Part shown: in pieces, positions 11,212 through 21,061 of the stretch
How positions within the stretch are numbered: position 1 is the first letter of the stretch
How the letters are laid out: each line of letters opens with the position of its first letter
Assembly: GCA_009746045.1 (NCBI GenBank)
Contig: RPFO01000080.1
Span: 3,174,251 to 3,238,250, forward strand
Source: Mesostigma viride
Taxonomy: Eukaryota > Streptophyta > Mesostigmatophyceae > Mesostigmatales > Mesostigmataceae
DNA length: 64,000 nucleotides
Direction: 5' to 3'
Position numbers and translations under genes: made by a program
The notes under the pieces: generated by a model
The model's database searches: none
What the model was told of the DNA's origin: nothing
Seen by the model: the letters and a program-made list of their open reading frames with translations, nothing else

Positions 11212-11220
11212 TAGTTTTTT
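11211..11220 (-). promoter_or_regulatory. Candidate -1 frameshift site A AAA AAC followed by TAG
   Basis: On the minus strand the gag-side frame reads CCA AAA AAC TAG. The heptamer (11214-11220) fits the X XXY YYZ slippery rule exactly and the stop codon (11211-11213) follows immediately. A -1 shift here enters the pol frame (AAA AAA CTA GTG GAG), which is open for the next 800 codons. The downstream RNA structure was not evaluated. Confidence 0.7.
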
Positions 11221-11606
11221 GGCAGCTCAGGAGGATGATCTGAAGACGAGCTCCCCACTGAAGGCTGCACCTGCTGATCCTCTATGCCGTCTGCCTCCCC
11301 TTCTCCCTCCTCCTCCTCTGCTAGGAGGTGCCACAGGGCGTTGACCATCCGACGCCTGTCTTGCCTGTTGAATCCCTTGGGCTGGAATGGTCCCTTGCCC
11401 GAAGCCTGGAAGTTGGGTCTAAACCCAGGCTGTGCCCTGTGGTCGCTCTGGCTCACCCCAGGAGGGAATGGGTGGTCTGGTGAATGGAAGAACCCCCTGA
11501 GGACCCTTGGTGTCGCTTGGGAACTGGTCTCGCTTGGGGCAATCCCGTGCAAAGTGTCCCAGCTGGCCACACGTGAAACAGGCTCCTTTGGACTGCTCCA
11601 TGGCAC
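11211..11606 (-). CDS. C-terminal part of gag in a shifted frame
   Basis: This 131-codon open frame overlaps the end of the main gag ORF and continues to the slippery site. The part beyond about 11490 looks coding: it is basic, then acidic (LLAEEEEGEGEADG), as in many gag tails. It is probably the true gag C-terminus. It is reached from the main gag frame by a one-base change at the run of five G (plus-strand C at 11494-11498), through either a mutation in this copy or a recoding event. Confidence 0.6.
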   Translation of the reverse strand: MPWSSPKEPVSRVASWDTLHGIAPSETSSQATPRVLRGFFHSPDHPFPPGVSQSDHRAQPGFRPNFQASGKGPFQPKGFNRQDRRRMVNALWHLLAEEEEGEGEADGIEDQQVQPSVGSSSSDHPPELPKN

Positions 11607-12960
11607 TGAGCTCCTCCATCACAGCGTTCAGCTGGTTCAGGGGCTTCTTAACAGCAGGCGCCTGGTTGCCTGCAGCAGGCTCCCACTTGAGGGAAAAGTC
11701 AGGGACACGGCACAGCGTGAGGGCATAAGACAGCACAGTATCCCACTTCCACTCGACATAGTCGAAAGGGGAGAAATGCTTGTCAATATCCACCCTGACT
11801 TGAGGGGAGAGCCCATGCAGAAACCTGTGAAGAGCTTCAGAATCAGAGCACTGGGGGATTTTGGCCCTCAGGTTGGTAAACGTCTCTACGTATTGTGGTA
11901 GTGTCAGGCCAGACTGAGTACAGTTGGCCAACGCGTCCCGGTCCAGACGGAGCTGGTCCTGGGGAAGGAGAAAACGTCGAAATGAAAGCATGAGAGATGG
12001 CAAATCCTTGCAAGTATTACCTGCCGAGGATCGTAAAAACTCATCAAACCTGTCGGCTGCACTGTCGCTCATTCGCTGTCGAACCATCTTCTTCTGGATG
12101 TCCAGGGAAAGTCGTTCTTCCGCTCGTTTGCCGTAGTTAGCAAAGTGGATAGCGAACACATCCTGGAATCGAGTAGAGAAATGATCGAAACTGCGGTGGG
12201 TTAGATTGGTGAGCGACAGCTTGTCTACGGATTCGATTTTTGGAAATGGCGGGGCGGAACCTTGATGCGGTGGTATAGTGACGGTCACGGGGACGTCGCT
12301 GGCGGGGGTGGTGAAGGTGACCGAGGTCGTCTGCGCTGGATCCTGCCTATCGCTATCCTGCGTCTCATTCCTCGTAGTAACTGCGGTACTATTAGGTAAA
12401 ACCCTTCCGTCACCCAACCGAGGAGCCTCTCTCCCCAATCCAGCAACCATGTCACGCATGGCCGCCTCCTCCTCCTCAATTCTCTGACGAAGTCTTCCCA
12501 CATCCTGTTCCACCTCCTCCACCATCTTTCTATACATCGCTGCGTGTTGTTCATCGTGTAATAATCTGATTTTAGCTGCTGAGAGGCGATCCGCTGCAAG
12601 TCTGGTCCCGTCTCTTCCAGGCGTGGTATTTAGCGGGAAAAGAAATGAAGAAGATGCACTCCGCACAGGACTTGTTCGCGCGCTTGGAATCCTGGGCGAC
12701 AGTGACGCTCCTCGACCCACGCCTGTCAGCGATGGCTCGCCTGGTTGGAGACCAGATGCAATGACGGAAAACTTGGGCCCTATGGACAACGAGGGCCGCC
12801 TCACTTCAGACATAGAAGTACGGTTGAAATCAAGTTGACGCCGTGGAGTACGAGCAGTTGTCTCAGCACCTTCCCTAGCAATGGGTTCCAGAGATGATGA
12901 CGGATCTCCCAAACCTTGATTAGTAGGGGGTAAAGGTGATTGTGTCTTCGAACTACTCAT
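11419..12960 (-). CDS. Gag polyprotein with CCHC zinc knuckle
   Basis: The ORF is 513 codons long from an ATG at 12960, about 230 bp downstream of the 5' LTR. It contains a Ser/Pro-rich N-terminus, a charged coiled-coil-like stretch near residues 120-170, a retrotransposon-gag-like helical region around 260-430, and the zinc knuckle CFTCGQLGHFARDC at residues 461-474. Such proteins build the virus-like particle and bind the RNA genome. The ORF ends early in this frame; the adjacent shifted frame appears to carry its natural C-terminus. Confidence 0.9.
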   Translation of the reverse strand: MSSSKTQSPLPPTNQGLGDPSSSLEPIAREGAETTARTPRRQLDFNRTSMSEVRRPSLSIGPKFSVIASGLQPGEPSLTGVGRGASLSPRIPSARTSPVRSASSSFLFPLNTTPGRDGTRLAADRLSAAKIRLLHDEQHAAMYRKMVEEVEQDVGRLRQRIEEEEAAMRDMVAGLGREAPRLGDGRVLPNSTAVTTRNETQDSDRQDPAQTTSVTFTTPASDVPVTVTIPPHQGSAPPFPKIESVDKLSLTNLTHRSFDHFSTRFQDVFAIHFANYGKRAEERLSLDIQKKMVRQRMSDSAADRFDEFLRSSAGNTCKDLPSLMLSFRRFLLPQDQLRLDRDALANCTQSGLTLPQYVETFTNLRAKIPQCSDSEALHRFLHGLSPQVRVDIDKHFSPFDYVEWKWDTVLSYALTLCRVPDFSLKWEPAAGNQAPAVKKPLNQLNAVMEELSAMEQSKGACFTCGQLGHFARDCPKRDQFPSDTKGPQGVLPFTRPPIPSWGEPERPQGTAWV

Positions 12961-13172
12961 ACTTCCACATGGAGTCGCGATCGTCTGCCTAGTAGAGACA
13001 ACGGTTACGGCTGACTTCTAGTGTTACAGAGCAAGACAGTCACATCAGGATGTGTCTCAGTCTGTAACACCGTAAGTTTTCCGCAACTCTATGAATCTTC
13101 TCGGATGACAGACATCTGATCAACGTTGTACTACCCGGAAGGTTGCGACTTCAAGAGAAACACCAAAGTAGA

Positions 13173-13187
13173 GATCCTCCGATACCA
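13173..13187 (-). promoter_or_regulatory. Primer-binding site, initiator tRNA-Met-like
   Basis: One base inside the 5' LTR the minus strand reads TGGTATCGGAGGATC. The first seven bases match the usual TGGTATC complement of initiator tRNA-Met used by many plant gypsy elements. The later bases differ from the plant consensus. Confidence 0.65.
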
Positions 13188-13188
13188 A

Positions 13189-13967
13189 TGTAACGACTAA
13201 AAATGATCATCAACATCATCCACAGTCCAATATGAAAGATCTTTTACCTGGGTTGCTTTCCTGAGTCGCAGAACTTCAAGTATCCGAGCAACGTTGAGAT
13301 GGAAATTCCACAGCACGTGATTTAGGGAATCACAACCCCTTGTAGACACAAAGACAAGCTCGTGTATAGACGACCTCTGTGGAACTGAAGGACGTCTATA
13401 GCCAAGGGGCTCTTATGGATTGGACAACAAAGCCAAGCTTTATTATACCATGGTGAATCAAAACCAACGTAGCAACAATGGCGACCCCACGTCCTTGATA
13501 TCGACGTGCTTGTCGAACTTGCTCCAACCTTAGCCTGAAGAGAACCAATCAGAACCATGGAATCCTATACAAGATCTTCGTATCCATCCTAGTCACACAA
13601 AACAGAACAACACCACACACAGCCTGGCAGAATCTTTCCATGAGATCCAAATCTGTCGTGAGCACTGAAGTCCCAAAGGAGCATTTAAGACTCAATAGTA
13701 CCAACTAACAAACTACAACCCCACGTGGATCAGGCCACGACCAATGAGGGCTCCTATCAGTAGTATCAGCCAACAAACTACAACCCTACGTGGATCAGGC
13801 CACGGCCAATGAGGGTTCCTATCAGTTGGCTGACAAAGTATCAGCTCCAAGTACCGTCGTCTTAGAAACCTCATAACTTTCTCAATACTGATCCAAAAGT
13901 CCTCGAATAAAAGCCAAACATTCACAAAACAAAGGATGTAACAACAAAGTCATTTTTGCTTGTTACA
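13189..13967 (-). repeat. 5' LTR of the chromovirus
   Basis: It is the 779-bp partner of 4117-4897. The few differences are single substitutions or one-base indels. The element's promoter should lie here, reading leftwards. Confidence 0.93.
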
Positions 13968-13972
13968 GAAGC

Positions 13973-14150
13973 TTTATTGCACCCACAGTTGTGCCCGCAC
14001 CATGATGCGGAGAGAGCGCTGTGCCTGTCCTCTTAGGGCAGTGAGAGAAGCTAGGTGCCCTCCCTCCTCGTTGTGTATAGGGGTTGAAGGTCCATTTATT
14101 GGTACCCACGTGACGCAGTCTACGTGATGGTTAATTAATTAATTAATTAA
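13973..14150 (+). mobile_element. LINE-like 3' end, family 2
   Basis: It contains the block TCGTTGTGTATAGGGGTTG, then CACGTGACGCAGTCTACGTG (14107-14126), then a TTAATTAA tail. The same block recurs at about 39370-39480 (opposite strand) and 54140-54245. It shares the terminal hairpin core with the RTE LINE but not the rest, so it is a separate family. No ORF is present. Confidence 0.6.
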
Positions 14151-14163
14151 TTTCATTAATTAT

Positions 14164-14335
14164 GATGCGGACGCGTGTTACCGTGTATGGCATTCATAGC
14201 GATTCGGGCCGTGGTGCCCACAACCCTGTAACTAGGACCTAGATAGCTTACATCATCCATTCCATCCCATGTTCCCCTCCCACTGAGGACTTATGCTCAC
14301 GTGACGCAGTCACGTGTCTATTAATTAATTAATGA
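14164..14335 (+). mobile_element. Short RTE LINE 3' end
   Basis: It matches the last part of the LINE at 28.1-28.3 kb (GTATGGCATTCATAGCGATT...), with the hairpin at 14298-14316 and an ATTAATTAATTAAT tail. It is strongly 5'-truncated. Confidence 0.75.
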
Positions 14336-14547
14336 TGTGGACATGACGCGCAGTCACTTAATTAATGACGCGCAGTCACAATTAAAAAAAAAACCAAAAA
14401 AAAAACAAGAAAAAAAACTAACTAAATGGGAGGGCTTCGAGTTCGCCAGCAACAGCTAGCAATTTGCTATCATAGCAAACACTTGCTAACATTTTCAGCG
14501 AGACCTGCATACACAAAATCGTACCTATATGCGGGGACCCTTCTTAC

Positions 14548-14914
14548 ACCGGCACCGCCCTGCCCAGCAAATATCGCTGTTGCAATATACGAGAATGCTC
14601 ATAACTTTTGACTCCGGCCTTGAAATTTCATCGGGTTGGTTGCATTAGACTCGTCTTTTGAAGACAAACACGCTGATATAATTTTCTACAGCTATCGCTC
14701 AATATTTCCGAAGATACCGGCACCGCCCTGCCCAGCAAATATCGCTGTTGCAATATACAAGAATACTCATAACTTTTGACTCCGGCCATGAAATTTCATC
14801 GGGTTGGTTGCATTAGACTCGTCTTTTGAAGACGAACACGCTGATATAATTTTCTACAGCTATCGCTCAATATTTCCGAAGATACCGGCACCGCCCTGCC
14901 CAGCAAATATCGCT
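14548..14914 (+). repeat. 168-bp tandem repeat, 2.2 copies
   Basis: Units start at 14548, 14716 and 14884 with ACCGGCACCGCCCTGCCCAG, with few differences between them. The last, partial unit stops just upstream of the ATG at 14931. Tandem monomers directly before an ORF resemble the promoter monomers of some LINEs, but that is only an inference. Confidence 0.9.
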
Positions 14915-14930
14915 GTTTTTTCAGCTCGAT

Positions 14931-15443
14931 ATGGCGGAATACGACTCATCCCAGCAATCACAAGCGTCCGCGGCCCTGCACCAACTCGCTGATGAAGCCA
15001 TGGCGTCATTGGAAACACCCTTGCACGCTATGCCGGACGCCACTGTCAGCATCCAGCCGCTCCACTCCACCGCTCCGCCGAACAGCGACCCTGCCATGGA
15101 TACCCGCGAGGAGGCCTTTTCTGCCGAGGAAGCTGCCGCATTTTTACCTGGCAAATGGCCAGGCCTTAACGCCATCATGCGCCTGTCCCGAGCTGCCGCC
15201 CTCACCATCCTGCACCTGGCTGCCGAGAAAAAGTGCGAGATCCGGGACTGCAACCAACAGGTTACCCACCTGTCGGACTTTCTCCACGACGACCCCGACG
15301 ACACTGACCTCTGCCTCGCAGTCTGGTGGACGTGCTCCCGTCTTTCCGACAGCGCCCTTGAGAGCTTTGTCGCGTCTGCGTACCACAATCTCCGGCGCCA
15401 CCATGGCGGCTGGCCATGCTCAGCTTTGGTAAAACCCAAATGA
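14931..15443 (+). CDS. Hypothetical 170-residue protein
   Basis: The frame opens with an ATG right after the tandem repeats and is rich in Ala, Asp and Glu. I recognise no domain. The last 25 codons (from 15369) lie in a segment duplicated at 16806, so the C-terminus may be a product of rearrangement rather than the original end. It could be an ORF1-type protein of a mobile element whose remainder was displaced. The opposite strand is also open for 172 codons, which weakens the call. Confidence 0.4.
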   Translation: MAEYDSSQQSQASAALHQLADEAMASLETPLHAMPDATVSIQPLHSTAPPNSDPAMDTREEAFSAEEAAAFLPGKWPGLNAIMRLSRAAALTILHLAAEKKCEIRDCNQQVTHLSDFLHDDPDDTDLCLAVWWTCSRLSDSALESFVASAYHNLRRHHGGWPCSALVKPK

Positions 15444-15637
15444 GCTGAGCTGACGTGCCTGCCTTAACTGCATGCCCGGTGGGGTGGGCGAGGACCTGTC
15501 CCATGATTCCCCCCCTCGCTGGCTCTCATGGCTCCTCACATGGCCAGCGACCGTGCCAACACCACAGCAGCTAAGGAAATGGTGACGCTACTGGTTGCGA
15601 AACGGCAGCGACACAAACTGGGCAAAACCACTGGCCC
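15369..15637 (-). repeat. Duplicated gypsy-B segment, copy 1 (empty CACTA site)
   Basis: It is identical or nearly so to 16806-17033 joined to 20266-20306. On the minus strand it encodes the last residues of the PHD-finger integrase (GQWFCPVC, 15637 downwards), followed by a natural stop that copy 2 has lost. At 15595-15596 the sequence CTGG-TT-GCGA is the uninterrupted target of the CACTA element at 17034. A purine run on the minus strand (complement of CCCCCCC near 15507-15513) could be a polypurine tract. Confidence 0.8.
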
Positions 15638-16805
15638 AACGAAAGGAGGGTTCTCAGCCGAGGACAAGGAACTGTCCCTCGTGCCTGATGACCACCTTAA
15701 TGCTTTTGCCTCCCCTGCTATAGAACAATGTTTTCACAACACACACTTTGCACAGTCTGATGATGAAGCCGCACATGCGGAATTTATTGAGAAAGTTAAT
15801 ACAATTACAACACGTTGATAGTCTCAATATCGATGCACTCCATGCTCACGAGCCCGCAGTTAGGCAGCGCTCCATGACATGCTACCGGCCTTGCTCCCAA
15901 GGAAAGGGAGAAACACGAAGGCCACTAACGAGAGACTCGAAGAGACTACACGCTACGTGAGAGTCCTCTTCGACTATGAACCAAACCATTCGTCATGCCA
16001 CACGCATGACACACGCCACACTTGTCAGTCCAGCCAGGAATGCCCAAACTATCTTGCTGCCTGAACCATGCAAATAGAAACTGCATTCCAGTTGCCGTCC
16101 TGGCTTTCTACCACACATGCCAACAAAAGCAGGAAGGCATCCCGACAAATCTATATTGCTACCCTGTTGCCGATCTCATCTCCTAGAGGCTCCGGCATTT
16201 CTGTCCCTGGGAATGTCCGGCATTGAGTCACGACCACCAAGGTCGAAGCATAATATCCTTCAAACAATCTGCACGCTCACACCTTGCGTGTGAGTGGCCC
16301 AGCAAACATTGCTTCTAATCTTTCCTTTCTAGAAGAAATCCCTTTGTAGGGCTGCCAGCGATTTCGCATTCATTCCAGCGATCTGGCTCCGCACCGCAAA
16401 TTCCATTTTCTGTCCAGTCCTCATAACGTTGACCCGCTATTCTACACCACAAAGACACCTGGCCTGTCAATAGCCTCGGCGCTGTTGAAGTCCAGCAGTC
16501 CAGCTCCAGCTCCAGCTCCAGCTCCAGCTCCAGCTCCAGCTGTCCACTAACTCGAGTATGATCCTCTCGACGCTGCGCACTTGTGCTGCCGTCCGCTCAA
16601 GTACGTTGAGTGCTGCGCGCCCAGCCGTGCCTGGCCCGGCGCGCGCGCACGTGCACTTTCGTCCGCTCTTATGCTGCAAGTGCTAGTGTCCCCCCCCCGG
16701 TCACTAGCCTTTGTCGAAAATGCGCAGAAAACAAGTTCCTTGCGCACGTCACCGGTATTGTGCGTAGTGGGCGCCCGGATGACATAGCTCGCGTCCGTGA
16801 CAGCT
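15638..16805 (+). repeat. Duplicated LINE 5' region, copy 1
   Basis: This 1168-bp block is repeated at 21492-22665 (1174 bp). The only length difference I see is one extra CCAGCT hexamer in copy 2. It contains the hexamer array at about 16499-16540. In copy 2 it leads straight into LINE ORF1; here it stops six bases before that ATG and joins gypsy-B sequence. Confidence 0.9.
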
Positions 16806-17033
16806 GTCGCGTCTGCGTACCACAATCTCCGGCGCCACCATGGCGGCTGGCCATGCTCAGCTTTGGTAAAACCCAAATGAGCTGAGCTGACGTGCCTGCC
16901 TTAACTGCATGCCCGGTGGGGTGGGCGAGGACCTGTCCCATGATTCCCCCCCTCGCTGGCTCTCATGGCTCCTCACATGGCCAGCGACCGTGCCAACACC
17001 ACAGCAGCTAAGGAAATGGTGACGCTACTGGTT
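16806..17033 (-). repeat. Duplicated gypsy-B segment, copy 2 (left part)
   Basis: It is the same 228 bp as 15369-15596, here cut by the CACTA insertion and resuming at 20264. The join to the LINE block at 16805/16806 lies within a short shared sequence (AGCTTTGTC in both parents, AGCTGTC at the join). Confidence 0.85.
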
Positions 17034-20000
17034 CACTAGGAACTCGGGGGTGATATAAGTGGTAAAAAGTGGTAAAATCTATATCACCCGGTGGTAAAAA
17101 GTGGTAAAAAGTGATAAAAAGTGATAAAAAGTGATAAAAAGTGGTAAAAAAGGGGTAAAACTGGTGGTAAAAGGTGGTAAAACAGGGGGTGGTAAAAGCC
17201 TTTACCACCTCCATTTTACCACCTGACCGCCATCGTGGTAAAAAATTACCACCAGGTGGTAAAAACGAGGGTGAAAACAGGTGGTAAAAAATTACCACCA
17301 TGGAGGTGAAAAAATCGGTGGTAAAAATGGTAAAAAATATGGAGGGAAAAAACGCAGATAGATCTCACTAGGAACTCGGCTTTGAGAATGGGTGAGAAAA
17401 CACGTTTCTCACCTGGGTGAGATGACCCAAAAAAGGTGAGAAAAGGAGAAAACGTGAGAAAAATCTCAAAAAACAGGACGTGAATCAACAGCACTGGTCA
17501 AATCAGGGCAATCAAAATCGCTTCATTAAAATGTTTAAATAATAAATGTTTATAGCCGTCAAGAACCTATCGATTCATACTACCCATTCAGAGGCTGTTC
17601 TGAAATTGTAACCATTGATCATTTTTAATGAATCATCTATACAACACTGTTATGGCTTTATGACACATCCGTCATTGCCTTTCATCTTATACGATAGCAG
17701 CTAGTGGTTAACGAAGCTGGTCGCTTGCTAGGGCATCATGCTGACCGCTCCCATTTCATTCCCGTGGCGCCTGCAAGAATCCAAGCAAGCCGCGACACAA
17801 GATGCAAGAGAACAAAAAGATATCAGATCCTTGACATAGACATCACCATTCTACAAGGAAGAGCTCGCCAGCACCTAACGGTCCATGCAGCAAATGTGTA
17901 GAATACGATTTAAGACCCAACACTCACTCTTATGGCAAAGCAGCCCATACACATGAATCACACCATGCGCCAGATGTCACACGAGCAAGCCACAACGTTG
18001 TCGTCGGATCAGAAAGCAACAAACGTGAAAACGCTAGCGGCCCAAATCTGAGATTCCGCGGAACACAGAAAATAAGAAAGCTCAGAAGCTACCAGCAAGG
18101 GATCGAACATAGGACCTTTGGCATGATTTCGCGGCTGTGTGAGTCTCCTGATCCGAAGGCATCTCACTTAAGTAACGTTTCGAAACAGCCAAACTGCGAA
18201 AACCCTCTTACCGGAGAGTTTTGCCAATATCAAGGAGACAACCAGCGCAGGTCAGAAATCGGGAGAATCCGGACCATGGTAGCTCGAGCCTGCCGTTATC
18301 TTGTCCGCGCTGTCGAGCCGTGCAGGATTATGAATATGAATGGAGATGGAAATGTGTAGCCTTACATGCGAAATAATGGCCGGCTGACGTGAAGAGCGAC
18401 TAGATGACCTAGACGGTGGGGCCGGACACAGCTTGCTTGTTTGTGTTTCATCGTGGGCAACGAGTCCAACGACTACTTCCTCTGGGTTGCAAACTGCGGC
18501 AAATTGAACGCAAACCTCATCATGAAATCTTGACCGTCGAAATGTAACGATCCGACGACTTATGCAGTATGCCGCGTAATTTTTTGCGGGAGAGCCGTTG
18601 GGCCGGTTCCCGACGCGGGCGACCAGTGGTTTGCATTAAGTTAACTTACCTGAAGTTTTCCAACAGAAGTTACCCAAGCCGCACGATGGCACTCATCGAC
18701 GGCCTCAGTCTGCTGACTCGTCGGCCCGATTTTGGCGGCACCCAATTTGACCCCAACGGTACCTACCGACAAAGGGCATACATTACCTTTCACGCGCACC
18801 ACGACCCCTTCGAGTCTGCTATGGCGGTGGTGCCGTGGGGACCGCATCAGACTGCGGGCCCTTATCTTCTATGGCGGTGCTGCCGTTGGGCCCGAATCAG
18901 ACTGCAGGCCCTTTATGCAGGCGGGCCCTTAATGCATGTCACTTATTTATTCTTCTGCATACAAATATGAAGCCAAGAAGTCGTGTCCTCCGGATTTTTG
19001 CATTTGCACCGTGTGCAGTTCTTGGACGTTTGGAAACATGCATGGCATATGGCTAATGTAATGACTGACTAGCTAGACCGTTTCAGTGGTTTTTCATTTG
19101 CGGGTATTTCCTCGTAAATGGTGGGAAAGCGATCGCAGCAATGGTTCTCACCACTAGACACTCCCGGCCAGTGAAGCCCGATTAACGTCCTCATCAAGCA
19201 ACCTGTTTCCGGCCCCACTGTATAGGTCATCTTACATTCGCTCTTTGCGTAAGCCAGCCATAATTTCAATGAACAAGGCTACACATTTGCATACTCTTTT
19301 CTTGGTTATCGGTGTGCCTTTGTTTGAATGCAGGGGGGATCGCTGTGCCGACACAACGCGTTCAACGTGCTGGGCATCAAATGAGGGATCTGGGCGACCA
19401 CCAGTGCCCGACTAGTGTCACCACTGCCTTCCGGACCTGAGGGCAAGGCTGCAGCCGGAGCTGCAGACGTATTTTCAGGGCTTAGCGCAGCCGCCAGGCT
19501 GCCTGTGTCGAGGAGCGTTTGCTCATCACATATTGCGCAATAGCTTCGGAAAATTATATCAGCGTGTGCGTCTTAGAAAGACGAAGCGATTGTGATATTC
19601 ACAGCCGAATTCGGTGCCCAAACGAGAAAGTTATGATCTCCGCTGTCAGCCATGGCTACCTCGTGGCTCGCGGCTTTGATGGTACATTGGCTATATTGTA
19701 TGATAACCCTATAATCCACCTTAGTGGTGCTGAGTTTTTTTTCACATTAATGACTTAATGAAATAAAGCTCATGATTTTTCTCGTGGTATACTGTTGGGG
19801 CAGGCGCAGGCGCAAGAAGTCTCCTACGGTTGACAAACACCATATGTAGCAGGTTCACCTGACAACCATGCCAATATTTTGATGATTGAATGAATAAAGA
19901 TGCTTTTCTTGTCGTTTTGCGCCTGACATTTTTGTCGGTTTAGCACTTGTGTTTTTACCACTTGTGTGCATGCTCATGTGGTATTTTTTTACCACTTTTT

Positions 20001-20263
20001 ATCACTTCTTTGGTTTTACCACTTTTTATCACTTTTTACCACTTGCACAAGCCTTTTACCACCACTTTACCACTTTTTACCACAAAGTGGTAAAAAGTGG
20101 TAAAATATACCACTTTTTTACCACTTTTTATCACTTTATATCACTTTTTATCACTTTTTATCACTTTTTACCACCCTTAGACCTCTTTTACCACCTCGAG
20201 GTGGTAAAAAGGTGGTAAAAAGTGATAAAAAGTGGTAAATTTACCACCCCCGAGTTCCTAGTG
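17034..20263. mobile_element. Non-autonomous CACTA-type (EnSpm) DNA transposon
   Basis: It is 3230 bp long with terminal inverted repeats CACTAGGAACTCGGGGGTG, flanked by a TT duplication (17032-17033 and 20264-20265). The undisrupted target is present at 15595-15596. Both subterminal regions (about 17050-17350 and 19950-20240) are packed with GTGGTAAAA/GTGATAAAA units in opposite orientations, a typical CACTA trait where transposase binds. A second internal CACTAGGAACTCGG lies near 17367. I find no transposase ORF, so it would depend on a partner. It also contains two fragments of a dispersed repeat (18229-18450 and 18975-19175) and a two-copy repeat of about 57 bp near 18820-18930. Confidence 0.9.
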
Positions 20264-21061
20264 TTGCGAAACGGCAGCGACACAAACTGGGCAAAACCAC
20301 TGGCCCGCTGGCACGGTGGTGAGCGCTGGCTGCAAGCAGTGCATGTGCCACCCACAATTACAGTGATCACACAGCAACATGGTATCCCCCTGGTCTACGC
20401 GATGGCAAACCTGACACTGCGCGTCCTTGACCCGCCTGGCCGTGTGCGGGGCGAGGTCAGGCAATAAGTTGGGCAACGAACACGGACTGAGGTTGCTTAC
20501 GTTATCGGTGGTGCGACTGCCGTCGACGCCCTCCAGAATGGCGACCCCAGATGGCTTGATGGCGACGATCCGCAAGATGGTCGGCCCCGCAGTCACGTCA
20601 AGAGTGTCGGTCAGCTGCGTGCGGAGAAAGACGAACTGCCCCGGACGAAAATGCAGCTGACGGGCCATGTAAGCGCCCCCCCGGCGCTGAGCGTATCGCA
20701 GGGTATCTCGGTGCTGGGCGATGAACAAGTTGTTCATGGCGATGGGCATAACCTTGCGGAAAGTAGCCGCCCGTGCGGTCACCTCAGCCAGAAACTGACT
20801 GGCGTTGTCAAACGCCATAGGGGTGGGGTGTGCACTCTGCGCCTCCGTGGGGAGCAAGGGTGCGCGCCCAAACAACAGGAAATACGGGGAGAAACAGGCG
20901 AGCGACTCCTGGGGTGACATTCGGTAACCCATGGCTATCCACGCCAGTTCACGATCCCACATAGTGAATGATGCTGACTGCAGGCTCCACTTGCGCAAAG
21001 CCTGCTTGTCAGCAATGGGGATGAGCTCGACCCACTTGCTAAAACTTTCGACACACACCAT
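20258..21061 (-). pseudogene. Gypsy-B integrase remnant with C-terminal PHD finger
   Basis: The ORF is 267 codons long. The N-terminus (FSKWVELIPIADKQA) is the start of an integrase core. It then jumps to the end of the core (WDRELAWIAMGYRMSPQES), so the second Asp and the Glu of the catalytic triad are missing. The post-core domain follows (LHFRPGQFVFLR). Residues 216-260 form a PHD finger with the full C4HC3 set (C216, C219, C231, C234, H239, C242, C257, C260). PHD fingers read histone H3 tails, so this may do the targeting job that chromodomains do in chromoviruses. The last codon and stop (CAC TAG) come from the CACTA insertion. Confidence 0.85.

Larger units (their letters stand above)
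4112..13972 (-). mobile_element. Ty3/gypsy chromovirus, nearly complete
   Basis: A full-length LTR retrotransposon lies on the minus strand. Two LTRs of about 780 bp (4117-4897 and 13189-13967) start TGTAAC and end TTACA on the plus strand. They are flanked by the 5-bp target duplication GAAGC (4112-4116 and 13968-13972). I count only about five differences between the LTRs, so the insertion is recent. From 5' to 3' on the minus strand the order is LTR, primer-binding site, gag, protease-RT-RNase H, integrase with chromodomain, a third ORF, polypurine tract, LTR. This gene order together with the chromodomain places it among chromoviruses. Its reading frames are broken at two or three points, described in the separate entries. 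Confidence 0.95.

Noticed and set aside
14921-15439. Minus-strand 172-codon ORF opposite the hypothetical protein
   Set aside because: The plus-strand frame starts with an ATG directly after the repeat array and looks less biased; the minus frame is rich in Ser/Arg/Trp, as expected for an antisense shadow.
15528-15818. A 96-codon ORF spanning the gypsy/LINE junction
   Set aside because: It crosses the rearrangement point at 15637/15638, so at least half of it is antisense to the PHD integrase; it is a chance fusion.
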